NCBI GenBank assembly: GCA_012295275.1
Contig: CM022678.1
Coordinates: forward strand, 11,807,282-11,830,450
Reading direction: 5' to 3'
DNA from: Chrysomallon squamiferum
Taxonomy: Eukaryota; Mollusca; Gastropoda; Neomphalida; Peltospiridae
DNA: 23,169 bases
Positions 1-10,678 of this stretch are shown here, one piece after another. The notes under the pieces are model-generated. The model saw nothing but the letters and a program-made list of their open reading frames with translations, was not told the origin of the DNA and searched no databases. Position 1 is the first letter of the stretch. Each line of letters starts with the position of its first letter. Position numbers and translations under genes: made by a program.

Positions 1-157
1 ATGACAACTGGCGAAGTAAACAGGAAAGATTCGATGATGATAACGAATTTACATGGACACGCAAATAAAAAAAAAAAAAAAAAAAAATACACTGGTTTAG
101 AGCCCAGTGTACCGCGGTGTAGCACAGTGTGACTGGTAGACAGTCGTTTGTTTTTAC
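1..157 (-). other. 5' part of intron 3 of the EF-hand gene
   Basis: Begins at donor GT 157-156. It contains a run of 21 A (67-87; T in the transcript). I found no convincing next exon: the only pyrimidine-preceded AG near the left edge (around 8) would put Val, not the expected Gly, at loop position 4 of EF-hand 2. Exon 4 is therefore probably outside the window. Confidence 0.7.
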
Positions 158-301
158 CTTCCGTGTCGAGGCTCATCACAATATCCTCGATGTCGTGATC
201 CGAAACCGGAAGTCCCATACAGTTGAGCGCCTTGCCGATCTCATTACTGGAAATCGTGTTGTCGTGATTTTTGTCAAATATCCGAAACAACTCCCTTATT
301 T
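158..301 (-). CDS. Exon 3: calmodulin-like EF-hand 1 and start of EF-hand 2
   Basis: Internal coding exon of 144 nt. It is bounded by acceptor TTGTTACAG (AG at 303-302) and donor GAAG|GTAAAA (GT at 157-156). The frame starts after two bases and has 47 full codons. The entering helix reads IRELFRIFDKN. The 12-residue calcium loop is DKNHDNTISSNE, with acidic or polar ligands at positions 1, 3, 5, 9 and the essential Glu at 12. Asn replaces the usual Gly at position 6 and His sits at position 4. The exit helix IGKALNCMGLPVSDHDIED and linker follow, and the exon stops inside the second loop at DTE plus G. Aligned without gaps to calmodulin residues as I remember them, about 15 of 49 positions are identical. 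EF-hands of this type bind calcium in cytosolic sensor proteins. This is a divergent relative (calmodulin, troponin C or centrin superfamily), not calmodulin itself. Calcium binding is inferred. Confidence 0.92.
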
Positions 302-303
302 CT

Positions 304-402
304 GTAACAACAACAAACAATAACAATAATAATAGTAATAATAATAATAATAGTAATAATAATAATAATAACAATAATAGTAACAATAATAATAATAATA
401 AC

Positions 403-452
<50 letters not shown>

Positions 453-466
453 TAATAATAATAATA

Positions 467-499
<33 letters not shown>

Positions 500-565
500 A
501 TAATAATAATAGGAGCAGCAGCAGGAGCAACAGCAACAACAACAACAACAGTAGCAATAATAAAT
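304..565. repeat. AAT/AAC microsatellite ending in CAG/CAA
   Basis: AAT with interspersed AAC and AGT up to about 511, then AGC/AAC triplets. It abuts the acceptor of exon 3 on the minus strand. The frame reading it as poly-Asn is an artefact. Confidence 0.95.
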
Positions 566-1249
566 TCAAGTAACGTGGAAATTAAATTTTTGACAAGTTA
601 TATTATTCACAAAAAATGTTTAAACTAAAATGTATTAATTCAATTCACTTAGCACTTACAAGACTACAATATAATTTAATTTACATTCTAGTTAGGTTTA
701 AATTTATAATGATTAATACTGGCTTAAAAAAGAATAAAACAAAATAATAAAAGTAAAAAACAAAATTAACGAAAAGTTGACCCCAAACTCTAGTATTTAA
801 AATTTAATAAAACAATTTTTGAAATAATCTATAAATTTAGTACATAATATAATAATATAAAAGAAAAACTCAAAAATATTAAATCATAAAATTCTGTTAA
901 TCGCATACCGAAATACTCAAAAATCAAGAATTTAAAATTCAGAAAAAGTTAGACAGGAATACTGACCCAGAAATAAAATACGACACATAAAAAGTCATCG
1001 GTTTATGAGAAAAATAAAAATAAGTTAAAATATTCACATAAAAATGTAGAAAAAAGAAATAAAATCTTTATAAAAAAAATCCGAAACACAAAGAATATCT
1101 GTAAATTAACATCGAGAGAATAAATTAAGAATTAATTTATAACATTTAATAATAATAACTGAAAAATACACATAACTTTAGAAATAGTAAGAATAATCTG
1201 ATACAAAATCAATTTAGTAAAACGACAGCAACAACAAAAAAGAGAAAAG

Positions 1250-1347
1250 GTAAATAAATATCTAAACAAACAAACAAACAAAACAAATAAATAACTAAAT
1301 GAATAAATAAATAAATAAATAAAAAAATAAAAAAATAAATAAATGAA

Positions 1348-1382
<35 letters not shown>

Positions 1383-1429
1383 ACAAATAAATAAATGAAT
1401 AAATAAATGAATAAATAAGTAAACAAACA
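1250..1429. repeat. AAAT microsatellite
   Basis: AAAT tetranucleotides with a few AATG and AAAC variants. It lies about 10-20 bp inside intron 2 from the exon 2 donor, giving a T-rich tract in the transcript. Confidence 0.95.
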
Positions 1430-1438
1430 CTGACGTAC

Positions 1439-1469
1439 CTGCATCCATCCTCGACTCCTTTCTTTTCTG
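1439..1469 (-). CDS. Exon 2: 31-nt microexon of the EF-hand gene
   Basis: Minus-strand exon with acceptor TTTCGTTTCAG (AG at 1471-1470) preceded by a pyrimidine-rich stretch, a plausible branch sequence TTTAC about 24 nt upstream, and donor GCAG|GTACGT (GT at 1438-1437). It encodes QKRKESRMDA plus the first base of the Glu codon completed by exon 3, so the joined protein reads RMDAEIREL across the junction. The length of 31 nt and phase 0-to-1 match what I recall for calmodulin coding exon 2, and the spacing from the exon start to the EF-hand aspartate is the same. The first codon is CAG directly after CAG, so a second acceptor (AG at 1468-1467) would give a 28-nt exon lacking Gln. The exon contains an ATG (1448-1446) in a strong context (A at -3, G at +4), a possible alternative start. 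Confidence 0.82.
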
Positions 1470-1710
1470 CTGAAACGAAACATGAAAAAGTGTAAACACT
1501 GATAAAATCACTTAGCACGTGGAAGTGTGTGGGTAGACATGGAGACAGGTGTGACTTGTAAACATACTCGAGTCTGTCATCTCCTACACTCACTCACTCA
1601 GATTTACTCGTTTTCCTCAGTTTCCCAGTTCGAAACGTTTCATCTTCATTACTCAGAAAACCAATAAATAAACAGATTTCTTCTTCTGCACAAGCTGCCT
1701 GCATGTCGTG

Positions 1711-1817
<107 letters not shown>

Positions 1818-1972
1818 TATCTTTGTTTTGTTGTTCAAAGTACGAATGTACAAAACATCAAACACTTTCAGGTCAGCGTCATGTTCCCAGCTGTTGATGA
1901 ATATAAATAAAGAAACAAAGAAAGAAATAGTTAAATACTAAAGAAAGAATTTTGTGTTTTCTTTCGTCGTAC

Positions 1973-2744
1973 GATAATGACGATGACGATGACCACGATG
2001 TTAATGATGATGGTGATGATGTCGAAGAATGATGACACACACACAGACACACGCACGCACGCACGCACAGAAACTGAGAAAGCGTCAACACGCACACTTC
2101 TAGACATACAAACGCACGGGTAGTTCAAATGATGGAAAATTAAAACAAAAAAGATTATCTTATCATTTTCAGTGTTGTAAATCTGAAAGTAATCTGCTTA
2201 TCACACAAACTCGTCTGCCAGTTAATATTAATAATAAATAAAAAAATAAACCTGAAACATCTAGCAATAAATATTCATTTTATTCTTTCATAAAACAAAA
2301 CACAAAAAAACCCATCTAATCTATCTTTGACAAAAATTTCGCACAAAAACAAAATTGAAAATGTATCTCTTGCCTTCCATAACGAGAATAAAAATGCAAA
2401 TAGTTGACAGTTTGATGTAAACATTTCGTCTGCATGCAACAGAATGATATTTTATTGCTGACTTTATTCACGTTTTGATAATTAATTCAGCTGTTTTCCA
2501 TTCTATCTCGCAGCTGTCGGCTGTTACTAGGCGTGTCCCTGTGTGCAACGCGACGGTCAAGTCCACACGTTCTGTGACTGTCAGAGTCCGCGATCGAAAC
2601 GCTGCAGCGTAGTGAAATAAGATTTGAAATGTTACACAAATAAACACTCGGAAAACACACACAAACAAACACACTCGCGCACATACTCACAAATACACGC
2701 ACACAGGGAAACAGACGCATTGTGAAACACATAACGACGCACGC

Positions 2745-2792
<48 letters not shown>
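1973..2792. other. GAT- and CA-rich repeats around a unique block
   Basis: GAT/GAC triplets (1973-2035) pass into a CA/CGCA tract (2036-2070). A unique AT-rich block (2110-2640) follows, in which I see no gene. A degenerate CA region then ends in pure (CA)n at 2749-2792. Confidence 0.85.
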
Positions 2793-2795
<3 letters not shown>

Positions 2796-2864
2796 AGGAT
2801 TTCTACAAACACGTACAGGTTCGTACAACCTTTCACCAAGTGTTCATCAAAGCGAAAGGTCAAA

Positions 2865-3230
2865 GCAACAAAGGCCCCCCCGGGCTGGGGGACAAGCTAA
2901 TTTCTGCGTCCGCTGAGAAACAAAAGCAATAAAACATTTCACCGAGTTCTCCCCCCACCCCCGACAGCCTGGCGATAAAAACCGAGAATCACGCGTGAAT
3001 TAATCTTTAACAGAAACAAAACTGCGTGAAAAAAACCCTAACACACATTTCCGTCAATACACGCACAGAAGCGAGCGCGTTTCTACCGTCGCGAGTGCTG
3101 GTTGTCATGGCAACTGATAAATAAACAAACAGCATTAATACGTAGCGTGTAGATATGGGCGACGGTTTGTTTAGCGTGGAAATTAAATGATTATTAGCTG
3201 CAGTTCGAGGATAATGGAACATTTAGAAAC
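2865..3230. other. GC-richer unique island
   Basis: Contains a C-run/G-run hairpin at 2874-2891 (CCCCCCCGGGCTGGGGG), a second C-rich run near 2950, several CpGs at 3060-3095 and the RFX X-box at 3101. It could be a promoter or enhancer. No exon could be supported. Confidence 0.5.
3101..3114. promoter_or_regulatory. RFX X-box motif
   Basis: GTTGTCATGGCAAC differs at one base from the palindromic X-box GTTGCCATGGCAAC bound by RFX factors, which drive ciliary genes in animals. It sits in a CpG-richer unique stretch. Confidence 0.5.
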
Positions 3231-3255
3231 TGGGAGCGGAGAGATAACAGTGAAG

Positions 3256-3327
<72 letters not shown>

Positions 3328-3598
3328 TAGACAGACAGGTAGGTTGGTAGGTAGATAGATAGATATATATATATATATATATAGATAGATAGAGTAATAA
3401 ATCGACAGATAAATAGATAGGTGAATAGAGAGATGGATGCGTGAATGGATGGATAGACAGACAGAATTAGAGAGATAAATAGGTAAATACATAGAAAGAC
3501 AGGCAGACAGACAGACTGACAAAAAGACAGAGACAGAATGAGAGACAGACAAAGAAAGGTAAATAAATTATGAGAGACTGAGAGAGAGAGATAGAGAG

Positions 3599-3687
<89 letters not shown>
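3256..3687. repeat. AGAC, GATA, AT and GA compound microsatellite
   Basis: (AGAC)n at 3256-3327, GATA units to 3394 with an (AT)n core at 3364-3382, degenerate GATA/GACA to about 3590, then pure (GA)n at 3602-3687. Confidence 0.95.
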
Positions 3688-3692
<5 letters not shown>

Positions 3693-3879
3693 AGATGGGA
3701 AACAAATAAGTGAAAGAAGCAAAAGTAAAAAAAGAGAAGTCTACATAATTTGGAAACAAATATGTCACCAGCGGTCTTCCATACACAGTAGCATATGCTA
3801 AGAAATATTAGTTTATGGACATGCTGACAGTTGAGGGAAACATTATCACACAAATTGATGTCATGGTAAAATGACTGAT

Positions 3880-4060
3880 TGCATTTCCTAGCCGCGACGC
3901 GAGTGCTGAAGCCGGCTCATCCCGAGGGTGACCGAAATAAACCGATAAAGTGGAGAAATTCATACGTCTAAGTAGGCCCAAGGGAGATAACTGCTTCGTC
4001 AGAGATATGAATCACTTACATTTACAAACCAGTGGCGCAGTAAACAGGCTCTGTGAGTAA
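3880..4060 (+). other. Unique stretch with a mollusc-like repeat motif
   Basis: CpG-containing unique sequence that includes AAGGGAGATAACTG at 3980-3993, a short motif I recall as frequent in mollusc repeats, probably part of a SINE. No tRNA-like head is visible here, so the element class is not established. Confidence 0.3.
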
Positions 4061-4257
4061 ATTAATGTGACGCATCAAGGGCGATTTTATTCAGTGTTAG
4101 AGATGGATGTATTATAATCTCTCTCTTTCATGTTGCCATTAATTTCCAAGATGTAACGCCATACTCGGTTATCTCTGCCACCTTTGTTTATTAAGAGTAA
4201 TATTGAACTCAGGTCTACGCCTTTTAAGCAGAGGTTGTTGTTTTTTTTTAATATGGT

Positions 4258-5670
<1,413 letters not shown>

Positions 5671-5832
5671 AATTATTATTATTATTATTGCTGTTGTTGT
5701 TTTTGCCGTTGTTGTCATTGCTATTGTTATTACTGCTATTACTCTACTACTACTACTACAACTACTACTGCTGCTATTATTGTTGTTGTTGTTGTTGTTG
5801 TTGTCGTTGTTATTATTATTAATATTAATACC
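5671..5832. repeat. ATT/GTT/ACT trinucleotide repeat
   Basis: Mixed trinucleotides: ATT, then GTT/ATT, ACT, GCT, then (GTT)n and ATT. Confidence 0.9.
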
Positions 5833-5942
5833 TCATTCGCTAAATAAAATAAAAAGTAAAATGACAAACAAACAGAGAATTGAAAGTACCAGGCAGTCTG
5901 ATGCTGACGAAAAATCACGTAAACTGTTCTCAACGAGATTGT

Positions 5943-5956
5943 GTTGCTATGGCAAC
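5943..5956. promoter_or_regulatory. RFX X-box motif
   Basis: GTTGCTATGGCAAC is one base from the palindromic X-box. A second, weaker copy lies 135 bp further on. Confidence 0.5.
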
Positions 5957-6090
5957 GTTTGGGCAGTGTGTGGTTATTTCATTGACCTCGCTCTGTTACC
6001 CACTGCACTGCTCATTACGTTCATCTCAGAGTAGCACCGAGAAGTCAAGTGTTTACAAAAAACGTAAGCAACTGTAGTTAATATGCAACC

Positions 6091-6104
6091 GATACCATGG
6101 CAAC
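6091..6104. promoter_or_regulatory. Weaker RFX X-box-like motif
   Basis: GATACCATGGCAAC has an intact right half-site and a left half with one real mismatch to GTNRCC. An E-box CACGTG lies about 35 bp downstream, at 6139-6144. Confidence 0.35.
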
Positions 6105-6280
6105 AAAATAACGTTAGCGTTAACGTCACTGAAATAGTCACGTGACCTCCAACTGTCGCACTGCGATACGGCTGATATATGAAGATAGATGTTTGTACCT
6201 CCCCAACAGTGTGTAATAGTATATATACAACAAGAAGTAGTAGTACATATACAGACTCACACTGAATAATTTTGTTTTAA

Positions 6281-6427
6281 AATAATAATAATAAGAAGAA
6301 GAAGAAGGAGAAGAAGAAGAAGAAGAAGAAGAAGAAGAAGAAGAAGAAGAAGAAGAAGAAGAAGAAGAAGAAGAAGAAGAAGAAAAAAGAAGAAGAAGAA
6401 GAAGAAGAAGATGATGATGAAGAATAA
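6281..6427. repeat. AAT-(GAA)n-GAT repeat
   Basis: AAT units pass into about 38 AAG/GAA triplets (6293-6411, one A-rich interruption near 6384) and then GAT. The transcript strand reads UUC. Confidence 0.95.
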
Positions 6428-6469
6428 TAACAAGAACAAAAACAATACTTATGAATCACTATATCACAG

Positions 6470-6716
6470 AAACCCTATATATATATATATAAAAATAATA
6501 ATAAAACTATATATATAGATATATATATTTTAAATTACCGAATAAATGAAAGATTAATAAATCAAAATAAATAAATAAATAAATAAATAAATAAACAAAC
6601 AAATAAACAAATAAACAAACAAATAAATAAATAAACAAATAAACAAACAAATAAACAAATAAACAAATAAACAAATAAACAAACAAACAAATAAACAAAT
6701 AAACAAATAAACAAAT
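6470..6716. repeat. AT run and AAAT/AAAC tetranucleotide repeat
   Basis: Several (AT)n runs at 6475-6530, then AAAT mixed with AAAC at 6565-6716, ending at the candidate minus-strand donor at 6717. Confidence 0.93.
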
Positions 6717-6718
6717 AC

Positions 6719-6950
6719 CTTATGAGAGGATTAGCAAGCACGTCCTGCTGGCCTGGAATCGCTTTCAGGAAGAAAGAGTCGAGTTCAGTCCTAACCAGCC
6801 CCACTGTGTCACCATTCCACTGACTAATTACAGCAACACCCCGCCGAGCGACCTCTGGTGACAAATTGAAGTGCCGGCGACACGCTGGGTGCGTGATGGT
6901 TAATCGTTGCCAATATAGCGCGCGCACAAGTGGCGGGAATGGACACGTTC
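6719..6950 (-). other. Candidate non-coding alternative first exon
   Basis: Unique CpG-containing sequence ends on the minus strand at a usable donor, CATAAG|GTATTT (GT at 6718-6717), directly followed by an AAAT/AAAC repeat. The frame that would join phase-0 exon 2 has a TAA five codons before the donor, so this exon could only act as 5' UTR there. Translation would then start at the exon 2 ATG, giving MDAEIREL. A short upstream frame begins at 6815 and ends at 6765. Another frame is open through the whole block (ending in ANPLI before the donor), but it matches nothing I know. The upper boundary is a guess. It could also be an exon of another gene or a repeat copy. Confidence 0.35.
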
Positions 6951-7025
6951 TCACGTGACAGTCTGTTTGGCCGGTACCGTAAGCAGGTTCACTGAGCGAG
7001 CACAGCTAAAGTTTGGCGGGAAACC
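6929..7025. promoter_or_regulatory. E2F/E-box promoter-like cluster
   Basis: TTTGGCGGGAAA at 7012-7023 is a full E2F-type site. A weaker one, GTGGCGGGAAT, is at 6930-6940. CACGTG (E-box, USF/MYC type) is at 6952-6957 inside TCACGTGA. Together with several CpGs this resembles a TATA-less housekeeping promoter and lies just upstream (minus strand) of the candidate exon at 6719. Confidence 0.4.
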
Positions 7026-7560
7026 AAAATTAATATCTGGTGCGCTGTGCGAGTGGAGGAATGTAATTAGACAGAAACTGCATGGAGGATATCTGAACGT
7101 TCAAGGGGGTGGTAGATAACTAAGGTTTTCTTCTGCTGTTAGGAAATGATGGGCTGATTGTTTAAACTGATGGTTGTACAGTTTAGACTTATTTGTTGCG
7201 TGGGTTACGGAAGAGGAATGGAAATGAAGAAAAATACGTGCAAAGTTTTGTTTCTGAATAAACGCAGTAAAAGCCATTTTGAACTCACAATAATCTTTTT
7301 TTAAATTTATGGAACGACAAACTGAAAGCTTAATTTTCTAGTTAACTATTAATAAATAAATAAATAAATATATTTTTTATATACAAACACACATGTGTTT
7401 GTGTGTATGTTTATTATATGTGGACGTGTGTGTGTGCGTGCAGCTCATCTTGTATTGGCCACGTTGGACAGGTAAGTGAGACGTGTTTCAGCTGCTTCAC
7501 ACATCACGAAGATTGGTCTGACGCAATCGTGTTTCTAATAGCAACCAGCTCGCCCGAAAC
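7026..7560. other. Mostly unique sequence
   Basis: Contains short AAAT and GT runs (7350-7440) and, on the plus strand, an AG-bounded 28-nt segment 7444-7471 followed by an ideal donor, GTAAGTGAG. No supporting reading frame was recognised. Confidence 0.5.
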
Positions 7561-7625
7561 GAGGTACATAATTTAGTGTCAGACGTCTGCACCACGTGTC
7601 AGAGGTCACTGGATCAAACCCAGAA
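7561..7625 (+). mobile_element. tRNA-derived SINE head (decayed)
   Basis: TAATTTAGTGTCAGACG resembles a tRNA D-arm/A box. GGATCAAACCC (7611-7621) resembles a B box (GGTTCGANNCC, two differences) and is flanked by CTGG and CCAG, which pair as a short T-stem. TCTG and CAGA between them can pair as an anticodon stem. The order and spacing of about 50 nt suit a tRNA-derived polymerase III promoter. It is too degenerate for a working tRNA. The 3' body and target duplications could not be delimited. Confidence 0.5.
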
Positions 7626-7739
7626 ATAGGAACAGAGAAATATTTGACTGTACAGGTCAAAGTTTGTTGTGTTTCCGAGTTTTTCTTTTTCGTCTTCTTT
7701 TCATCAAATACTCTTTTCCTCATGTGTGCGTACGAGTGT

Positions 7740-7902
7740 GTGTGTTATTGTTGTCGTTATTATTATTATTAATATTATTGTTGTTGTTGTTGTTGTCAAA
7801 CCACAAATACTATTATTATCATTAACTGCTAGTACTGTAGCACTATGAATAACAACAACAACAACAACAACAACAACAAGGTATATATATATATATATAT
7901 AT
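7740..7902. repeat. GTT/ATT and AAC repeats facing each other, then (AT)n
   Basis: (GTT)n at 7777-7797 and (AAC)n at 7851-7879 can pair as a fold-back, with an inner TGCTA/TAGCA inverted repeat at 7828-7843. (AT)n follows at 7881-7902. Confidence 0.9.
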
Positions 7903-7985
7903 GTCACCGATGGCTTTCCGTACTAAATTATTAATTTATCTGAATACAAGCAGAATATAATCAGAGACTGTACTACTGAGAGTGT

Positions 7986-8476
<491 letters not shown>

Positions 8477-8690
8477 ACAGATTGTAACTGAAGTGACATT
8501 TACACAGAATAAACGGAATTTTCCCAGCTGTTACTAAAACTATCATTTAACGGTCGTTTACCCTTAATTAATTAATTACAGAATTCCCGTATTAGTGAAA
8601 GGATACAGTCTGTTAAACTGTGCACAGTAAAAACTCGTACAAGCAGCAGCTGTACATTATTATTTCATTTTTCTTTATGCAAATGTGTGC
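8477..8690. other. Unique AT-rich stretch, no gene seen
   Basis: No reading frame or splice pair supported. It includes a short TTAA/TTAAT palindromic run near 8565-8578. Confidence 0.5.
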
Positions 8691-9129
8691 GTGTTGGAGT
8701 GTGTGTGTTGGTATGAGTGTGTGTGTGTGTGTGTGTGTGAGCGTGTGTGTGCTTGAATGTGAGCGTCTGTGTGTGTGTGTGTCTATGTGTGTTGGTATGA
8801 ATGTGTCTGTGAGTGTGTGTGTATGTGTGTTTGAGTGTGTGTATGTGTGATGATTCGTGTATGTGTGTATGTGTGTGTGTGTACGTTTAACCCAATCGTG
8901 TCGTTATTAGTTTGTACGGTTTGATTAATATGATCATAATAATTATAACGTAGGTATGATCAGCACATATTGATGATCATGATGATAATTATGAACACGG
9001 TAAAAACGAACATGGTGACGTGAATGATATAATGATAACGAGATAATGATGATGGTGGTGGTAATATTGATCAACTAATAATAATAATAACAACAATAAT
9101 AATTACAATAATAATAATAATAATAATAA

Positions 9130-9160
<31 letters not shown>

Positions 9161-9195
9161 AAGAAGAAGAAGAAGAAGAAGAAGAAGAAGAAGAA
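8690..9195. repeat. GT-rich region, then AAT and (GAA)n
   Basis: Degenerate (GT)n at 8690-8882, GAT-rich unique sequence to 9070, AAT units at 9077-9130, then about 21 AAG/GAA triplets at 9131-9195. Confidence 0.9.
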
Positions 9196-9520
9196 ATACA
9201 CGTCGGTTGCATCATTAAATAAATCTATTATTATTTAGTTATTTCAAGAAAATGTTCTCTTTGACCCTTTTTGTCATCTGAAAAGAAGACAAAATTAATA
9301 AAAATAAATAAAGTCCACAGATATTTCTTCATTTACGTAGAAAAAACAGAAAAATAAAACATGCACCGCGTGACACACAGTGAATTAATAAATAATAATA
9401 ATAATAATAGTAATAAAGATTTATTAAAAAAGGAAAAGAAAAAAGAACTGATTGTTTCATAAATAAAATATCGATCTCTGTTTCTTTGTCTACGACTGTA
9501 CACACATTGACTTACTCACG
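9196..9520. other. Unique AT-rich stretch
   Basis: Short AAT run at 9390-9415. No gene seen before the promoter-like island at 9521. Confidence 0.5.
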
Positions 9521-9550
9521 TGTTCCGGAAATTGGCGACGTTTCAAACAT
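9520..9550 (-). CDS. Candidate alternative first coding exon (31 nt)
   Basis: Minus-strand ATG at 9550-9548 in context GCCATGT (G at -3) encodes MFETSPISGT plus one base. It then meets a near-consensus donor, CAC|GTGAGTAAG (GT at 9519-9518). It ends in phase 1, the phase needed to join exon 3 directly, skipping exon 2. The plus strand of the same spot has ATGGCGACA in a YY1-like context but stops after 13 codons. I do not recognise the peptide, and no transcript evidence is available. Confidence 0.28.
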
Positions 9551-9600
9551 GGCGACACTTATTGTTCCCGACGATCATAGCGGAAGTTAAACAATAGACA
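9521..9600. promoter_or_regulatory. ETS/YY1-like promoter island
   Basis: The island contains TTCCGGAA (9523-9530, a palindromic ETS core), AAACATGGCG (YY1-like, about 9545-9554) and GCGGAAGT (ETS-like, about 9590-9597) within 80 bp. This combination is typical of TATA-less metazoan promoters. It overlaps the candidate first exon on the minus strand and may drive transcription in either direction. Confidence 0.38.
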
Positions 9601-9766
9601 GAACTGCCGACTCGTATCAAAGGTTAGACGCAGGTAAACTCGACTACAAAGTGAGCCGAGGTATTAAGTTGAAATACCGTAAACTGTATCGATTGACGAG
9701 TTAGGAGAAACACGCTGACAGAGAGAAAAATAAACACGTGGAGAGACAGAGAGGGTTAGACGAAAC

Positions 9767-9987
<221 letters not shown>

Positions 9988-9989
9988 CA

Positions 9990-10675
9990 GGCTATCAGTA
10001 TTTGTAAGTAAAAGACACATATGTATGTATTTGATTTTATGGAAGTGGTTAGTGTAGTCTAATTTTAACGAAGTTAAGTTTTCATTGCAAATAACATCGT
10101 GAGACCCGAGTCTTCCGTTTTACTCACAGAACTCACATGCAGGACAGGCGTGCTTTATCCCACGTCAACGCTTTAATTAATTTTACACATCAGAAAATGT
10201 TTTTCATTCAAGAAATAAAAAAAGAACAAAATGAAAAAGAACACACGAAATAGTGGAATGGACTTCACGACAACAGCAATTATGTTTAAATTGAACGAAA
10301 GTGTAAAAACAGAAAAAAGTAATTAAAAATCTCCCACAGAGGAGAACCCAATTGTCTCAATTGAATCTTTTGAAGTGGAATATTTGTCGTTATATTTCGC
10401 GCTTCTTCGGAAACATTGCAGCGCCATCTAGCGACTGTTTCATATCATCAATTACCGTTCACGAGGCTGCGTCTAATCATCGACAACGTGGTTATCTGAG
10501 AGCGAGGCGCTAAGTTCGACTGTAATCGTTTTACGTGTCTCCGCTGGGAGGATTTAATTTGTACGCGAGACGGAGCCGTGCAAACCGAGCAGAAGTTTAC
10601 ACGTGCGCGCTTTCCAATCTGTCACCTGCAGCTCGTGCTGCCCACAAACTTTAAATAAGAAAACAGAAATTATGA
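9990..10675. other. Unique sequence with a CpG-richer right half
   Basis: The left part is AT-rich with no gene seen. From 10390 to 10650 CpG and GC rise, with the CTCF-like motif at 10421 and several ACGT/CACGTG-like words. This may be a regulatory island; no exon is supported. Confidence 0.45.
10421..10434 (-). promoter_or_regulatory. CTCF-like motif
   Basis: The minus strand reads TCGCTAGATGGCGC, matching the CTCF core CCASYAGRKGGCRS at 12 of 14 positions. The AGATGGCGC core is also the form reported for insect CTCF. It lies in a GC-richer island. Confidence 0.35.
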
Positions 10676-10678
10676 AAT

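Larger units (their letters stand above)
302..1438 (-). other. Intron 2 of the EF-hand gene (1,137 bp)
   Basis: GT-AG intron on the minus strand. The donor side starts with GTACGTCAG, soon followed by a TTTA-type repeat (1250-1429). The acceptor side is an ATT/GTT-type repeat (304-565) that runs to within a few bases of the exon 3 acceptor. The middle (572-1250) is unique and very AT-rich, with many short A or T runs, and I see no gene in it. Confidence 0.78.
5840..6260. other. Unique island with X-boxes and E-box
   Basis: Holds two RFX-like X-boxes (5943, 6091), CACGTG at 6139-6144 and a TATATATAC run near 6220. It looks regulatory. No start codon with a plausible splice donor was found. 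Confidence 0.4.

Noticed and set aside
1-10. Possible exon 4 acceptor at the left edge
   Set aside because: Joining it would place Val where the second EF-hand loop needs Gly, so the real exon 4 is probably outside the window.
129-323. Plus-strand 64-codon frame
   Set aside because: It is the antisense shadow of exon 3. The minus strand gives an EF-hand with matching splice sites, while the plus frame resembles nothing.
271-573. Poly-asparagine open frame on the plus strand
   Set aside because: It is the AAT/AAC microsatellite read in frame. Its 5' part overlaps exon 3 in antisense.
2468-2792. Minus-strand frames of 68 and 101 codons near 2.5-2.8 kb
   Set aside because: The Cys/Val-rich part is the CA repeat. 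The remainder has no recognisable motif and no good splice sites.
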